In this document: one piece after another, positions 49,272-61,649 of the stretch
How positions within the stretch are numbered: position 1 is the stretch's first letter
Layout: each line of letters opens with the position of its first letter
Origin: Welwitschia mirabilis
Lineage: Eukaryota; Gnetophyta; Gnetopsida; Welwitschiales
Direction: 5' to 3'
Assembly: GCA_051453625.1 (NCBI GenBank)
Contig: JBOZIK010000001.1
Coordinates: 29,013,138-29,077,137, forward strand
DNA: 64,000 nucleotides
The notes under the pieces: generated by a model
Database searches by the model: none
What the model saw: the letters and a program-made list of their open reading frames with translations, nothing else
What the model was told of the DNA's origin: nothing
Made by a program: the position numbers and the translations under genes

Positions 49272-50534
49272 TTCTGTAGAGGTAACTATTGGTTATAGTC
49301 ACAATCATGTTATAGATCTTAGGTGTAGTTATCATTACTTTTTATATTCACAAAGTGTTGTAAAGGACCAAGTGACTATTGAATTCATCAACATTCATGT
49401 GGTAAATGAAATTATGCCGTCATGCCTAATCCATCACAACTTGATGATTTGACCATATGTTTCAAGAATTATAAGAAATTATTAGATAGAACTTGGGTTG
49501 TTGAACAAGCCAATCTAGGCCTTTGGAGCATGTTCCTTTTCCTACACCACCATTGAATTTTACCAAATTTCTCAAACTATTAATTTTAAATTTATTTATT
49601 TTTATTAAAATATTAAAATTATTATGTCATCTTTATTAATATTACCAAAAATATTTGTAAGGAAAAATGAAACTACATCCTTATCTAGTTTATTTCATGT
49701 TGTTATTTTACTAGAATGAAAAACATTGTTTGACCATAAATAGATATTTTGTATCATTGCTTGGGAAAATAGCACAATAGCATTTAAAAAGTTACATAAT
49801 TTTTATTTCTTAAATTTTTCTTTAAAATAGATTTTTAGTTTTCTAGTAGTTGGTATTCGTCCGTTTCTAGTGAAATCCAAACTAGTGCTTTTCTTTTTCT
49901 TTTGAGTGTTTATATTTTTTCTTTCTTTCCTAGGATTGGTACAAGTCCATTTGTAGTCATACTAGTTTGATTTATAGTTTTATTTAGTTTTTAAATCTAA
50001 TGTAAAACATATTTCTATATTTAAAATTTTGCATTATAGATATAATGATTTTTCTAAAGGTCATGACCAAAACTAAAATTGCAAAATGTGAAAAACTAAA
50101 CAAAAAATTTTTGTGCTTTTTAAAATTTTTATATAAGCTTTATTTTCATTAATTATTTCTTATTTCTATCCCCATTTGTATAATTTTCATTACAATTTTT
50201 AAAATGAAAAAAAAATTAGGATTTATTTCATTTCATGTTTTCTATTGTTTATGTTTTTTATTAAATTTTTCTACAACCTTGTAACTTTGAAATTTTTGTG
50301 TGAAAATTATGAACCTATGATTCTTTCCTAGAGTTGTAGCTATTAAACTAATTACCACTATCATGTTTCATAACTGATATCATTACCATTTTTTTGTAGA
50401 ATTCCCTAAAACTTAAACTAAACCTTCTTTAACTTGTTAAAATCCTGTCAGTCATATAGGCCATCTCTAAAACTTTCATGTCTTATATTTGAGATGAATT
50501 ATATTGATTAATTAGAAATTCTTTTAATGAAAAT

Positions 50535-50633
50535 ATGGATCCTAACATTGAAGGAAATGAAGAAGAGAGAATTCTTTCTAGAAATAAACCTCATGATAAT
50601 TCCCAAGAAGAACAAGCATTCAGCTTCTAATAA
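50535..50633 (+). pseudogene. Gag N-terminal fragment
   Basis: ATG at 50535 opens MDPNIEGNEEERILSRNKPH and continues for about 31 codons to tandem TAA TAA. A short Asn/Glu-rich start after a long leader is usual for Athila-like gag. Its place in the element and the downstream protease support this. No further gag domain is readable before the LINE insertion. Confidence 0.4.
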
Positions 50634-51465
50634 TAAAACAAAAAAGCCTAATCCAATTTTTGCATCCTTTTAATGTACTGTGTTAAACTAGAAACTGATA
50701 GATAAGATACATGCCTACTATCTAGTTATGAAATGTCTCAAAACATTACCAATAATACATTATAAAATCAACCTAATGCTAACCCCCTTACATAAATCTT
50801 GCATGATTATCTACAACCCTAATGCTTAGGAAATTTATCATGCATAATCCAAATTAGTGACAATTAATAGAATAAATTTTAAGCCCTTCATAATTAATTT
50901 ATTATCCATTTCCATAGCTTAGAATTAGAAGATCTGTACCTACATCTCAAAGAATTCAAGTGTTGCATGCTCTCTATCTTATTATAATATCCCAATACTT
51001 ATGATATCATTAGACTTAATATTTTCTTATTCTCCTTAAGTAAAAGGTAAAATTTTTATTTAAACTCTTATCAATTATAACATGAATTGATTTAAACAAA
51101 GCATTTATTTTAAATTTTTCCTAAACCATAAGATGAATGCCTTAAGGTGAGAGATTATGAATTACTAACAAAAGGAGTGTAAAATGTTTTTGTAAGCCTT
51201 ATAGAGATGTAAGAAGTTATCTTAAAAATGTTCATAAAATGGATTTGAGTGAGGTAGGGAGATCAATTTCTTTCATGATAACTAATCTATCAATAATAGA
51301 TAGTTAGTTAAGATGGTGAGTAAAGACAGTTTTCTTAGGCTTTAACTACTTGATGTATGGGATTATCTTTAAATAAAGGCCAAAATCACTAGGAACTAGG
51401 AGAAATAAATTAAATCTTCTAGATCCTAGTTGTTTATTAGGTCCATAAACAATTTTAGAGTTGTT

Positions 51466-51476
51466 AATAACTTTGA
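51466..51476. repeat. Target site duplication, left copy
   Basis: AATAACTTTGA, repeated exactly at 53790-53800 after the LINE's A-rich tail. Target duplications of 5-20 bp are the hallmark of LINE insertion. Confidence 0.7.
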
Positions 51477-53789
51477 CATGGGAAACAACAATTTTAGAGT
51501 TATTAATAACTCAGTCATCTTTTGGAGGGCTGTGTAGGGATTGTTTCAAACTCCTTAGTTTGGAAAATTTCAGGTAACCTTTTTTCCATAGCTTTAGTAT
51601 ATCATTTCCTATGTGCACAACAATAAAAGAGTGACTGTTTTGATCTTATCTAGAATCATTTTGTTATTCCAAACTTCTCCTTCATCGCTTGACTGGCTTG
51701 TAGTAATGGACTATTTACCAAAGCCAGGATCATTAAGATGGGAATGCAAATTAACCCAAACTATATTTTCTGTGGCTTGGCAGAAGAGTCTAGAAATCAC
51801 CTCTTTTTTTGAATGTCCTCTGTGTGCTTTCCTCTTTAGGTCATCCCTAAATTTGGTTGATGTAAGCGTGTCAAACTTTTCATGGAGGGAGATTTTTTAT
51901 TTTTGGCTTAAAAAGAATTACAAAACTAGGACCACCTAGCATGAACTCATATGTTTTATAATCACATGGTGCATTTATCACATTTGAAAAGCTAGGAATG
52001 GAAAAATATTTAAGCAAATAGATTTCAATTGTGGCTCCATTATTAAAGAGATCAAGTTTTATCTATCTATTCATCTAGAGTCAATTAAACAACTGAAAGA
52101 TATGAGGAAGAACAGAGCCTGGTGCCAATCAGTGGGGTTTTCTCCACTCCTTCTGAACTCAGTGTGTCCTACATAATTGCATCAGTGTTATTCTTTTCTT
52201 GTACTCAGTTTTATATCTTCCAGGGTCCACAAGTTTAAGTTCCTCATTCTGGATAGGCATAGATTTCTTTGGTTATGATGCATTGAGGGCCTCCTCAGTG
52301 AGTACTCTGAATTACCCTCCCAAGTATTTTACTTTTATCCATTTTATCTGGGCTAGATTACATAGTTTTACAAGTTGAGGACTATGCATTTTGGCCTATC
52401 TGCCTTTAGCCTGTCTTTCAGGTTGGTATTTAGAGACATTTTGTTTTGTATTAAAGTCTTGTATGATCTATATCCTTTATGAAGTATAGTATTTATGAGC
52501 TTTTCATTGAACATATGATTTGACGAGAATAACCCCCAGAGGTCCCTTCTCTATCAGTATTTCATACCAGTGTGGAGGACATAACTCATAGTCTAGATCC
52601 TTTTCATCATTAGTGAATAATTCTGTTATAATTTCTTGTTGCTTTCCTCTTGAAAAATAGACGTTTTCTTTTTCCACCCAGAAAGAAGTAGGCGAAACAG
52701 AAGATAATGTCAAAAAAAAACCTATGTGGCCCTTCTAATCTCTCANNNNNNNNNNATTTTAGCTAAAACTAGCCTTAGTATCTGGAATTTATTTCTGCTA
52801 GTTCTCTAAGCTTAAAACTCTACTCAATAGAAGGAGATAGAGGAAGCAGATGATAAAGCTTCAAAACCTCAGATAAAAGGCACGTGCGAAGCCTAGCCAG
52901 GTTACTTCTTCATAGTTATTTAATCTTTGGCCTTTATATTTATCCTCTATTATTATCCATGTCTTTCAATGGAATTCTTAGTTTGTAGGTTTATGGAGTA
53001 CGATGTTGGGCCTCATTAAGTGCCTACAACCTAATTTTCAAAGTGCCTACAATGTACGTTTTAGGCTGATATTTAGAGTTATTTTGTTTATTGATCATCG
53101 TCTTTTGTGGGCTTATAATCCTACTATTAAGTTTAAGATCTATGAGGCCTCCATTAAAGATATGAATTAGCAAGTAATAGCTTGATCTGTGGCTCCATTT
53201 GCCTTCGTATTAGGTGTCTCTCTTTCTGTCTTGAACTATACTAGAACTAGTAACTTTCTTTTCTTAAAATATGGAGTATATTCATGGCCTCAGTAATTCT
53301 TACTATTGCGAGGGACATAACCTCACAGTCAGAGCTTGCAATATCAGCATCATAATGTAGGATTTTGTTTTAAAGTCTAAGTGATTGTCTTTTGAAATAA
53401 GCCCTATTCAGGCATTTCCAGAAAGCAGTAATTGGAACTAAATATGATGCAAAGAAAATTTTTCATATATATGTATCATTCACCAAGCTTTTTACCTTAG
53501 CTGATGTAAATTTATATGAAGTTTCTTCTTATCCTTATAGAAGTGTGGTTCCCTTTTGGTGTCTCATAATTGGCTTGAAGCTTATCTCAGTGTTGGAAGT
53601 TGTTTTTCCGAGGCCTATAGCCATTTTTTAGGCTAGTCTTCAGTATGATCTATATTTTTGTGTATATTAACTAGCATCTATTAGCCTATCAATAATCCTT
53701 TACCATCGGAGGCTATCTCTCATGTAATTTGTTTGGGTTTGTACTTTAATGATCTAGTAATGAAACTCCTCTAATTTTCATTCAAAAAA
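51477..53789 (+). mobile_element. 5'-truncated LINE-1 with target site duplication
   Basis: About 2.3 kb. Plus-strand reading near 51655-51840 gives FIA-LACSNGLFTKARIIKMG-like sequence, then FCGLAEESRNH and FFECPLCAFLF across frames, the zf-RVT region seen in the other LINEs. The 3' end is AATTTTCATTCAAAAAAA at 53774-53790. Identical 11-bp flanks mark both ends. It splits the plus-strand Gypsy element, so it is younger than that element. It has a 10-N gap at 52746-52755. Confidence 0.75.
52746..52755. other. Assembly gap, 10 N
   Basis: A run of 10 N inside the 3' region of the LINE. Confidence 1.
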
Positions 53790-53800
53790 AATAACTTTGA
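53790..53800. repeat. Target site duplication, right copy
   Basis: AATAACTTTGA directly after the LINE tail. The first A may belong to the tail, so the duplication is 10 or 11 bp. Confidence 0.7.
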
Positions 53801-55019
53801 TGTTAATAATTAAATACATGAATTATCAAGAAGAGAATAACTCATTTCCATCTCATTCAAACCATTGACTATTAAACCTGAATTTCTTATCTATTACTTT
53901 AACTTCCATGGAATACCTGAGTATGCTTTTCTATCCATTTATTAAAATACTATAAATAAACAAGTTAATACCATAGGATATTAGTGGCAGAGTTGAAATG
54001 ACCCATATTTAAAACCTAACAACCTTAGGTGAAGGAATCATCTTCATTTTTTTTGGGAGAAAAAATAATTTTCCATTAATTAATGAAGAAGCCTGTTTTC
54101 CTTATCATTAAACCCATGAAAATCCTCATCACCTACTCCATTGAAGGAATCATTAAGAAAATTCATAAAACCCCAAGCCCAAACTAACCATAATCATGAA
54201 CAAACTCTTAAGAAATACTCCTCCTCCTTGAGAAATATTGAATAGAACATTCATTAACTTTAAATCCAAATTATCTCTTTCTTAAACTAAAGAGAACTTG
54301 GTAAAATCCTTATAAGCTCATAATTAAATCCAAAATAAGTTAGATTCACAAAGGATTATTTCCAACTAGATCATGATAATTAGAACTAGTTAGATTCACA
54401 AAGGATTATTTTCAACTAGATCATGATAATTAGAACTATTCATCACAAGAGTGGAAAGGAGTTGAATAAATTATTTGAACAAAAAATAACTGAAGGAAAA
54501 CTAATCTCCATATAAAATAATAAGAAGAATGAAAAATTAGAAGAATCGTTTTCTATTTAACAAGAATATCAATCCTTTCCACAATAACTTAGGAAGGTAA
54601 ACTTTAAAAATAAATAATTAGTAGCTTTAGAAGTTTTCAAAGAGAACAGAATTAACACACAACTATTAAATGTAATTATAAAAATCATCCTCTTACATAA
54701 AATTCCCAAAAAATATGCATACAACTAATGGAAAGATGCATGTTTAAAAAAGTCCTTTTTAGCATAGTAAATGATTGAAATAATAAAATATCAAATACTT
54801 TCCAAGTATAATGATCATTGTCATCTCATAATCGTAATCATGATTGGAGATAACATCTTAGTAAACCTTCTTATGTCTAAAAGTAAGTTTAAATCTTTTA
54901 TCCCACTTGGTTTACAAGGAATGTGGCCTTAATAATCTTAAAAATAAAAGTAAAATTGTAATTAACATATAAATCATTAAAATCATCATTAGAAATTATT
55001 GAAAATACAATTGTGTAAA
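53801..55019. other. Interior of Gypsy element, no readable gene
   Basis: This should contain the rest of gag and the start of the protease. Only the last 40 codons before 55020 (TYKSLKSSLEIIENTIV) read as the segment preceding the protease FxPVxF block. It includes a recent 50-bp duplication at 54339-54438. Confidence 0.45.
54339..54438. repeat. 50-bp tandem duplication, nearly identical
   Basis: 54339-54388 and 54389-54438 differ at a single base (C versus T). This is the least diverged repeat pair in the window, so it is recent compared with the transposon decay around it. Confidence 0.85.
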
Positions 55020-55367
55020 ATAGATAATTTTTATTTTTAGGTAGAATTCATTATACTAGAGAGAAATGTAATGGAATACAAATCAGTTCTAGTCATATTA
55101 GGTAGACCTTTTCTAGAAACATCAAATGCTATTATTAATTACAAAAATGGTTGCATGAAAATTTATATTGGTAATTTAATAATGTATCTGAATGTTTTTA
55201 ACATTGTAGAATTTCTAAAGAATAATAATAATGCTAATTTTATATATGAAATTCATGATCTTGATCCCTCTCTTATTGAATTAGACATCCATTCTTCTCA
55301 TACTTATTTTAATGCTTTAAAATCATCCTTTAAAGGTTTATTAGAAAGGAATAAAAGTGTAATATAA
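55020..55367 (+). pseudogene. Ty3/Gypsy protease segment (Athila/Tat-like)
   Basis: The frame reads IDNFYF, a TAG stop where Pro or Gln would be, VEFIILERNVMEYKSVLVI, LGRPFLETSNAIINYKNGCM and YLNVFNIVEF, then about 40 less conserved residues to the stop. LGRPFL.T..A.I....G is the conserved C-terminal half of retropepsins in plant Gypsy gag-pol polyproteins. The catalytic Asp-Thr/Ser-Gly lies upstream and is not readable. The longest open part (55071-55367) is 98 codons. The protease normally cuts the element's own polyprotein. Here it is dead. Confidence 0.75.
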
Positions 55368-57475
55368 TTATATCTAAATGTGAATATTTATACTTTTCTA
55401 GATGCATCCCTATTATTCTTTTAAAGTTCTTACATGTATGTGAGTAGTTAATTAATTGAAATAATATCCATATACTCCCTTTTTAAATAACCAATATTTT
55501 GAGCCTCATAATTACAATGTTTTTAAATCTTTTACTTTCCATCCCTTTGAAAAATCCCCTTGAGATAATACTTCTTAGAGCATAATGAATTATTTAAATG
55601 CCAAGGACATTTTTCTTACTAATAACCATAGCCACCACTATCCATTCAAATGATTTCACACATCTACTTCATTTTCTAATCCCCAAATCAAGTATACAAA
55701 TCATCCACCATTATCAGATCCATGAGTTCCTAAGATATATTAATCTTAATTAATGGTTCCTAATAAATAAATTATTAATATGCGATTATTTTTTCATTAT
55801 AAGTTAGGTAGAATTTAAGTTTATTTATATTTTTTAAGAAATGATTTTTCTCATTTTTGAGTTATCTTTTAAGACTAGTTTCAGTTAAGGCCTTTATTTG
55901 AAAAATTTGGTTTTAAAAGGTGGAATTTACTTTTATATTCTATTTCATGTCTTAAAGAATTTTTATGAGGATAAATTTTTTCTTGATTAGGCTAAAAATT
56001 CAATAACCCCTTTTATGTGCATTTAAAAAAAGAAAATAAATTATCTTTTCTAACTCCTTTTACATGCATTTAAGCAAAAAAAAGAGAATGAGAAGTAGAG
56101 AATAAAATAAAATAAACTGTCTCTTCTCTAAAAGCATATTATATTTTGATTAATTAAATTAGGTTTAGTTAATTATTTAAGGCTATAGACACTTACTGAT
56201 AATGTAGCTATAGTTATCTATTTATAACATGTTAAACTACATTGGGGCTATAAACACCCATTGGCAATATAGTACTTACTTTTTCACGAAACAACATGCT
56301 TAGTTCTATTAGAACAATATGTCATAATAATGGATGCTTAATTTGATATAAATACTTAAAATGAAAGTAAATGTGATTGTGGAAAAGGTAAAAATTAGAA
56401 AGAAAAGCTAGGATTTAGAGATACTTATATGACTACTTTCTTTATCCTATGTAAATAATTTTCTTTCTAATTTTTGGATTTTTATAGCTTTACTTAAAGG
56501 ATGTCTTGTTTTTTTTTGAAATGTAATCCATTTAAATTGAAATAAAATTCATAAAATTTTCAATAAAAATGGCCATTAATTTAGGTATTCTATCTTCTAG
56601 AATTATAATGAATGTGTTTCCTCATTGGATTTCATGTTTGAATTTCCATAAATTGCAATTTTAGTTATGATATTCTATGAAAGAAAAAATATCCATAGAT
56701 ACAACTTTGTTTCTAATGAAAAGAACTATCTGTCCATGTCTTAATTCTTATTTCAACTCATGCCTAAATGATTAATTTCATTCTTGCACCTATAAAAATC
56801 ATTATTTTATTATACTCTTCATCGATCTTTTAAATCTATTGTGTTATTCATGTTATCATCCATTTTTCAAATCTCAGTTTTAAACTCTTCTACAATATCA
56901 CTCATTTCATTTACAATATCTTTAATTTTATGTGTTCTTACTAAAATTTTCTAGAAATTAATTATGATCAATTTCCTACCATCTTATTTTACCTTATTAT
57001 TTTCATCTTAGTCCATTATCCTTACCTTTGCATTAATTCTAATTTGTAAAATAGTGATTAATGATTACTTCTAGGAGATTCTCTCTTTCTGCATTTTATT
57101 GTATGCTTTATAATGTATTGCATTAAAGTGTTTTTGCATGCTAGTATTATGTCTTCTAAAATGTTTTGATCAAAGTAAATTCCTAGATTGTTGTTTGAAA
57201 ATCCATGTAATTATTTGAAACCCTTTTATTCCTCCTCAAAATAGTTGTATTAAAATTTTATATCTTTTTAACTTTAAGGACAAGGTTCAATTTTAATTAG
57301 GGATATGACATCCATTTTTCATACAATTTTTTTGAAATTAATGCCTTACTTATTAATAATTAATAAATATTTTTTTGAAAAGTTATATTATTTGAACATT
57401 TGCCTTATAGGATTTTTCCATGTTTACCATTTCTTTATTAACTTTTTGTTTAGAATCTAGTAAACATCTAGTTAG
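55368..57475. other. Interior and 3' non-coding part of Gypsy element
   Basis: No RT, RNase H or integrase motif is seen. 55795-56420 matches, inverted, 60060-60660 of the minus-strand element, so both share this internal non-coding block. CTAGTTAG just before 57476 resembles the polypurine region of the minus-strand element. Confidence 0.45.
55795..56420 (+). repeat. Internal block shared with 60060-60660 (inverted)
   Basis: Shared in reverse complement: TAGGTAGAATTTA, TTTTTAAGAA, GGTGGAAT(T/C)TA, TTGATTAGGCTAA, TAATTAAATT(A/G)G(G/A)TTTAGTTAA, GGCTATAAACA, and AAAGGTAAA...AAGCTAG. It lies between coding relics and the 3' LTR in both elements. Confidence 0.6.
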
Positions 57476-58165
57476 TGGACATATTTACATTCTAAACATT
57501 AATAGTACAACCAAGTATATTTGATTAATTTAGGCTAATAGAAAATATTAAAACAGTAATTTTATCATGAAGTTATATCTATGACTACTGTATACATGAT
57601 TTATGAAATTATGAACTTTATCATAACATTTTTAGGTTAATTTTTACCTTCTAGAAACTTACTACAAAATGAAAAAATTCCATTAGAAAATGCTAGTGCC
57701 ACTGTGTAATGCATTAGCACCACTAGGTTTTAGGACATAATGAGTCCAAAACTACATCCTTACATGTTTATTGAAATTGCATCATATTTCACTTACAAGC
57801 TAAGTTAGAAATTAAATCAAAAGTAATCGACAACTTTGAAGATCCATGGTAGAGGCACAGAATGACATGTCATAGTAACATGTCATATACAGATGTGTGA
57901 TGGCATAGAAGACACATGGCAATAGCATTTGGTGGTAATAGAATCATCACCAAATACCATGTCATTACCACTTTTCATAAGGAAATAAAAAAGTCCTACT
58001 TAAAAGCTATATGAGAAAATTTATAACCTCCTCCTACTATAACCATGCAAAAGTGTAATTCCCTTATGTAACCACCACCAACTACTACATACCAAAGATG
58101 CCTAATCCTTTTTTCATCTATAAAATAACCTTAAGACCTCATTGTAAAGGCTCTTTGATTGATAG
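57476..58165 (+). repeat. 3' LTR of plus-strand Gypsy, truncated
   Basis: Starts TGGACATATTTAC after CTAGTTAG. Matches both parts of the left LTR contiguously. It has TATAAAATA at 58119-58127. It stops at 58165, where the minus-strand element's LTR begins. Its remainder should lie to the right of the window. Confidence 0.55.
58119..58127 (+). promoter_or_regulatory. TATA box in plus-strand LTR
   Basis: TATAAAATA within the LTR. The left copy has the degraded TGTAAAATG at the same place. Confidence 0.35.
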
Positions 58166-58879
58166 ATTATTAACTTATAGTATAATATCTAAATTCAAAA
58201 TTAATCTAGAAACTTATTTATCATTCTTCCTTAGGGATACCATTAGGTATTGGCTAGAATTACACTAACTTTAATCTTAATACAAGATACAAAAATAAAT
58301 GAAAATAGAAGAAGAGATAAAATGATTTTTAGAGTTTAAACTTTGTCTTGGAGAAAAGGGAAGAAAAATTACCTTAAGGTATTATCAATCTGTTCTATGT
58401 AATTATTCACTCTAAAATTGTTCAATTGCCTTTTTGCAAAAAAAGAAAAAAAGAAATAATTATATGCATTTGGCCCCATCCTTAGGGCATAATATCTTCC
58501 ACTATATGATAAATGATGAATCCAACTAATACTTAAGTCTTAAATAACAATAGAAAGTAAGGACTCCTAAAGCACCCAAGATCTATAAAATTAAAAGGTT
58601 AACTAATAAAGAGGAATTTATACAACTAAATTAACCTTAATAATTAAATAAGTTAACTAAGCATCCTTATTATGATATTACTCATAAATTAAGATTAAAG
58701 AAAAATAATGTTTCCATTACAAAAATAACAACTTTATAGGAATTAAAGAAGAAAGTAAGAAGAACTCCTTAGTAATCCTCAAATACTAGATCACTTCCCT
58801 AAAGAGTCTCTTAGAAATCCATCACAAGTTAATGCTTCAAAGTCTTTAAAAAGATGAATAGAATTAAGGGTTTAAGGTT

Positions 58880-58887
58880 CTTTTATA
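58880..58887 (-). promoter_or_regulatory. TATA box in minus-strand LTR
   Basis: TATAAAAG in minus-strand sense, conserved at the equivalent position of the other LTR (63811-63818), with the same downstream CCTTAAACCC. Confidence 0.5.
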
Positions 58888-58924
58888 GGAAGAGATGAAG
58901 ATGAGGGATGGTTACAAGCTCTTG

Positions 58925-59120
58925 GTACATAATATTCATCATTTAGCATTTGGTACATAATATTCTTTTTTGTAGCATTAGATAGAAGTTTAATTATAAT
59001 GTTAAGTAGATAAGATTCTATCCTTTATCATTAGGTAGAATATTCATCATTTAGCATATAGAAGAAGTTGTTTTGTAGCATTTGATAAAGATCTTCATGT
59101 CATTTAATAGAATCTTCATC
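58925..59120. repeat. Minisatellite inside LTR
   Basis: Degenerate 33-38-bp units around TAGCATTAGGTAGATAA(G/T)ATTCTATC and CATCATTTAGCAT. The other LTR has the same kind of array at 63880-64000. Confidence 0.6.
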
Positions 59121-59450
59121 ATGACTCATCTAACATGTGGTGTTTAGAGCTAGATTCCTCTACTAATAGGTGTTCATTCCATATTTCTTTAATGCCACAT
59201 CCACATGCATTTAACACATGTATTCTAATGCAATAATTATGTGTTAGCACATCATGCCTCCATTTCCACCATTATTTTTGTGTAAAATTGTGTTTTAAAA
59301 CGTAGCTAAACCTCTATAATTAATATAAAGAAAAACATAATATTTTTAATTAGAAGACATATTTTATGATTAGAAAAATTAAATTAATGTTTTTTAATAA
59401 TAAATTAGCCTAAAAACCTTGATATAAATGTCAATTTTCACATGTTAACA

Positions 59451-59466
59451 CACTCCCTAACTAGTC
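59451..59466 (-). other. Polypurine tract of minus-strand Gypsy
   Basis: In minus-strand sense AGTTAGGGAGTG immediately precedes the LTR start TGTTAACATG. It is interrupted by two T residues, so it is imperfect, but the position is right. Confidence 0.45.
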
Positions 59467-60059
59467 TTTTGCTAGTGCCTTAGTAAAAGATCAATAACAA
59501 AATGGTTAATCATAGAAAAAATGTTTTTATTTAAAAAGTTCATTAAGTATGCAAATGATATAACTTAAAAATCTTGTAAGTAATTGCATGTAATTAAGAA
59601 ATTGAAGAAAAAAATTTTATTAAAAATTTAGATGTCATACACTCTAACCAAAACTTTACTTTGTCCTCAAAGTTTATGATAAAAATGTAAGTTATTTGAC
59701 AACATAGGTATAGACAGATCGTAAAGAGTTCTTTTATTAAAACTAATGTAATTTAATGATGTGTTTAAGTTATGAAAAGAGAAAATCTAAATAATATAAG
59801 GCTTACACTAAAATTAAATTTTTAGGGAATACAAAACATGCAATCTAATAAAAATCCTATCTAAAAATTCAAAAGATAGGTTACCTTGATTAATAGTCAT
59901 ATTTATTGAAAGTTCATAAATTTTATTCTACATTTAAACATGTCACATTATTAAACAAATAAGATATCATCTAAGTAATTATGCAAGTAATGAAAAATTA
60001 GTTAAGCAAAATCTGCAACTATGCAAGATAAAGAAAAGTAAACACAAAAAGCATATCCC

Positions 60060-60660
60060 AATTTCTAGCTTTTTCATTCCAATTTACCTTTCTTACAACC
60101 ATGCCTTATTCCTTGTTTTAAGAATTTTGATCTAATTAGGCATTCAGTGTTTATAGCCCTAATTCAATTGAACATGTCATAAGTTGAATAATGATATTAA
60201 TACATTAGTGCTATATTATCAACGAGTTAGTGCTATATTGTCAATAATTGTTTATAGCCTTGATGCAGTTGAACATATCATAAGCCAAATAATTAGAGTT
60301 GCATTACTCATGAGCATTTATATCTCTGATGTAGTTAACTAAATCCAATTTAATTATCAATAAATAATTTGCTTTTAGAGAGGATATATATATTTTTATT
60401 TTCTTTTAAATCATCCTTCTCATATTTAATAATTTTAAAGCACATAATGGTGTCATTGGGTTATTAGCCTAATCAAAATAAATCTTACCATTATAAAAAT
60501 GCTTGAAAAGCATTCACTTAATATAAAAATAGATTCCACCTTAATTTAACCATATGTTCACATTGAAAGACCTTTAATAAAACTATAGCTTCACAAGTTA
60601 ACTTGAAAGTAAGAAAAACATCTTCTTAAAAATTATAGGTAAGTGTAAATTCTACCTAGT
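60060..60660 (-). repeat. Internal block shared with 55795-56420 (inverted)
   Basis: Reverse complement match to the plus-strand element's block, lying between the gag relic and the 3' LTR. No coding content. Confidence 0.6.
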
Positions 60661-61649
60661 TTAAAATAATAGCATGATCACTTATTAATGGTTTATTCAC
60701 TTATGGCCATCAACCAAGATCATCTAATCTTAATAACTCATGAATAGATGGAAGGGGAGGATGGGTGATGAACTTTATTTGCTAGAACAATAAAGATGAA
60801 AGAGATGAAAAATAGGGTTTGAGGCAGTAATGATTTATTCTATGTGTTGAATGGTATTTAGGATGTCTTAACTAAAAATATTGAAGTCTATGATCATACA
60901 GGTGAAAGATATTAGGAGGTTTAAGAAGTGAAAGGGCATCAAGAATAAAAGTTTTAAGAATTTTTAATTTTTTTCAAACCAAAATTTATTCTAAAAGGAA
61001 AATTCTACTCTAAAAGAAAATCCTAACTTAAAATCATACAAAGAAGCTAAAAATTTTTTGAGACATTTTCCAATTTATTACACATTTAAAGGCTTAAATA
61101 ATGAATGCAATGTCTAAATGATGTATCAAAATTATGCAATGCATTTAAAGATGAGATTGAATCCCTATAAACATCTATGCATGAATCTACAAAAATGGAA
61201 AGAACATTAATGCTCATAGTAAAATTAATGAATTCAAAATCAGCAATTTTTCAATCCTTGTCCTATTCATGTTTACTCCACAACTCATGCAAGATGTCAT
61301 TTTGGAATGTAGACAAAGATGAACTAGAAATCATTGAAACCTAATAATCATTAAGAAAGGTATTACAAGATGGTTTCAAAAGTGTGAGTTTTGTCTTCAT
61401 CATTAAGTCTTGCTTAGGAGATATAAATGAGAATGGCATTATTAATTGAAGGGATTATTAAAAACAATTTTTTAAAAGGTATATCTTGAAATGCCACTTT
61501 GTTAATGTTTGCTTTCTTTTAATAGTTAATAAAGGATTCTTCCTTATAATGTTGTGTAGGTGACATTAGTTAAAGTTCAAACCTAGTTTAATTCCACTAT
61601 TTTCCATGTTTTTCATCAATTATCCTATGATGTATAGCATTTAAATTTT

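Larger units (their letters stand above)
46400..58165 (+). mobile_element. Composite Ty3/Gypsy retrotransposon (plus strand), with nested insertions
   Basis: Direct repeats at 46400-46790 plus 48690-49250 (left) and 57476-58165 (right) are read as its LTRs. Between them lie a decayed tRNA-Asp-type primer site, a gag start at 50535, a protease segment at 55020-55367 and non-coding sequence shared with the minus-strand element. A LINE (51477-53789) is inserted inside. The left LTR is split by about 1.9 kb that includes another LINE. The right LTR is cut by the minus-strand element at 58166. Protease homology and primer type suggest the Athila/Tat group. RT and integrase were not found. Confidence 0.55.
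58166..59450 (-). repeat. 3' LTR of minus-strand Gypsy, 1.28 kb
   Basis: Aligns over at least 890 bp with 63095-64000. In minus-strand sense it starts TGTTAACATG at 59450, directly after the purine-rich AGTTAGGGAGTG, and ends near GTTAATAATC at 58166. Shared blocks include GATAAATGATGAAT, CTTAAATAACAATA, AGTAAGGACTCCTAA and GTTAATGCTTCAAAG-like sequence on the plus strand. It holds a 33-38-bp minisatellite at 58925-59120. Confidence 0.75.

Noticed and set aside
53995-54130. T-rich run near 54050 as another LINE tail
   Set aside because: The adjacent sequence lacks the TTCATTC motif shared by the LINEs here and shows no coding relic.
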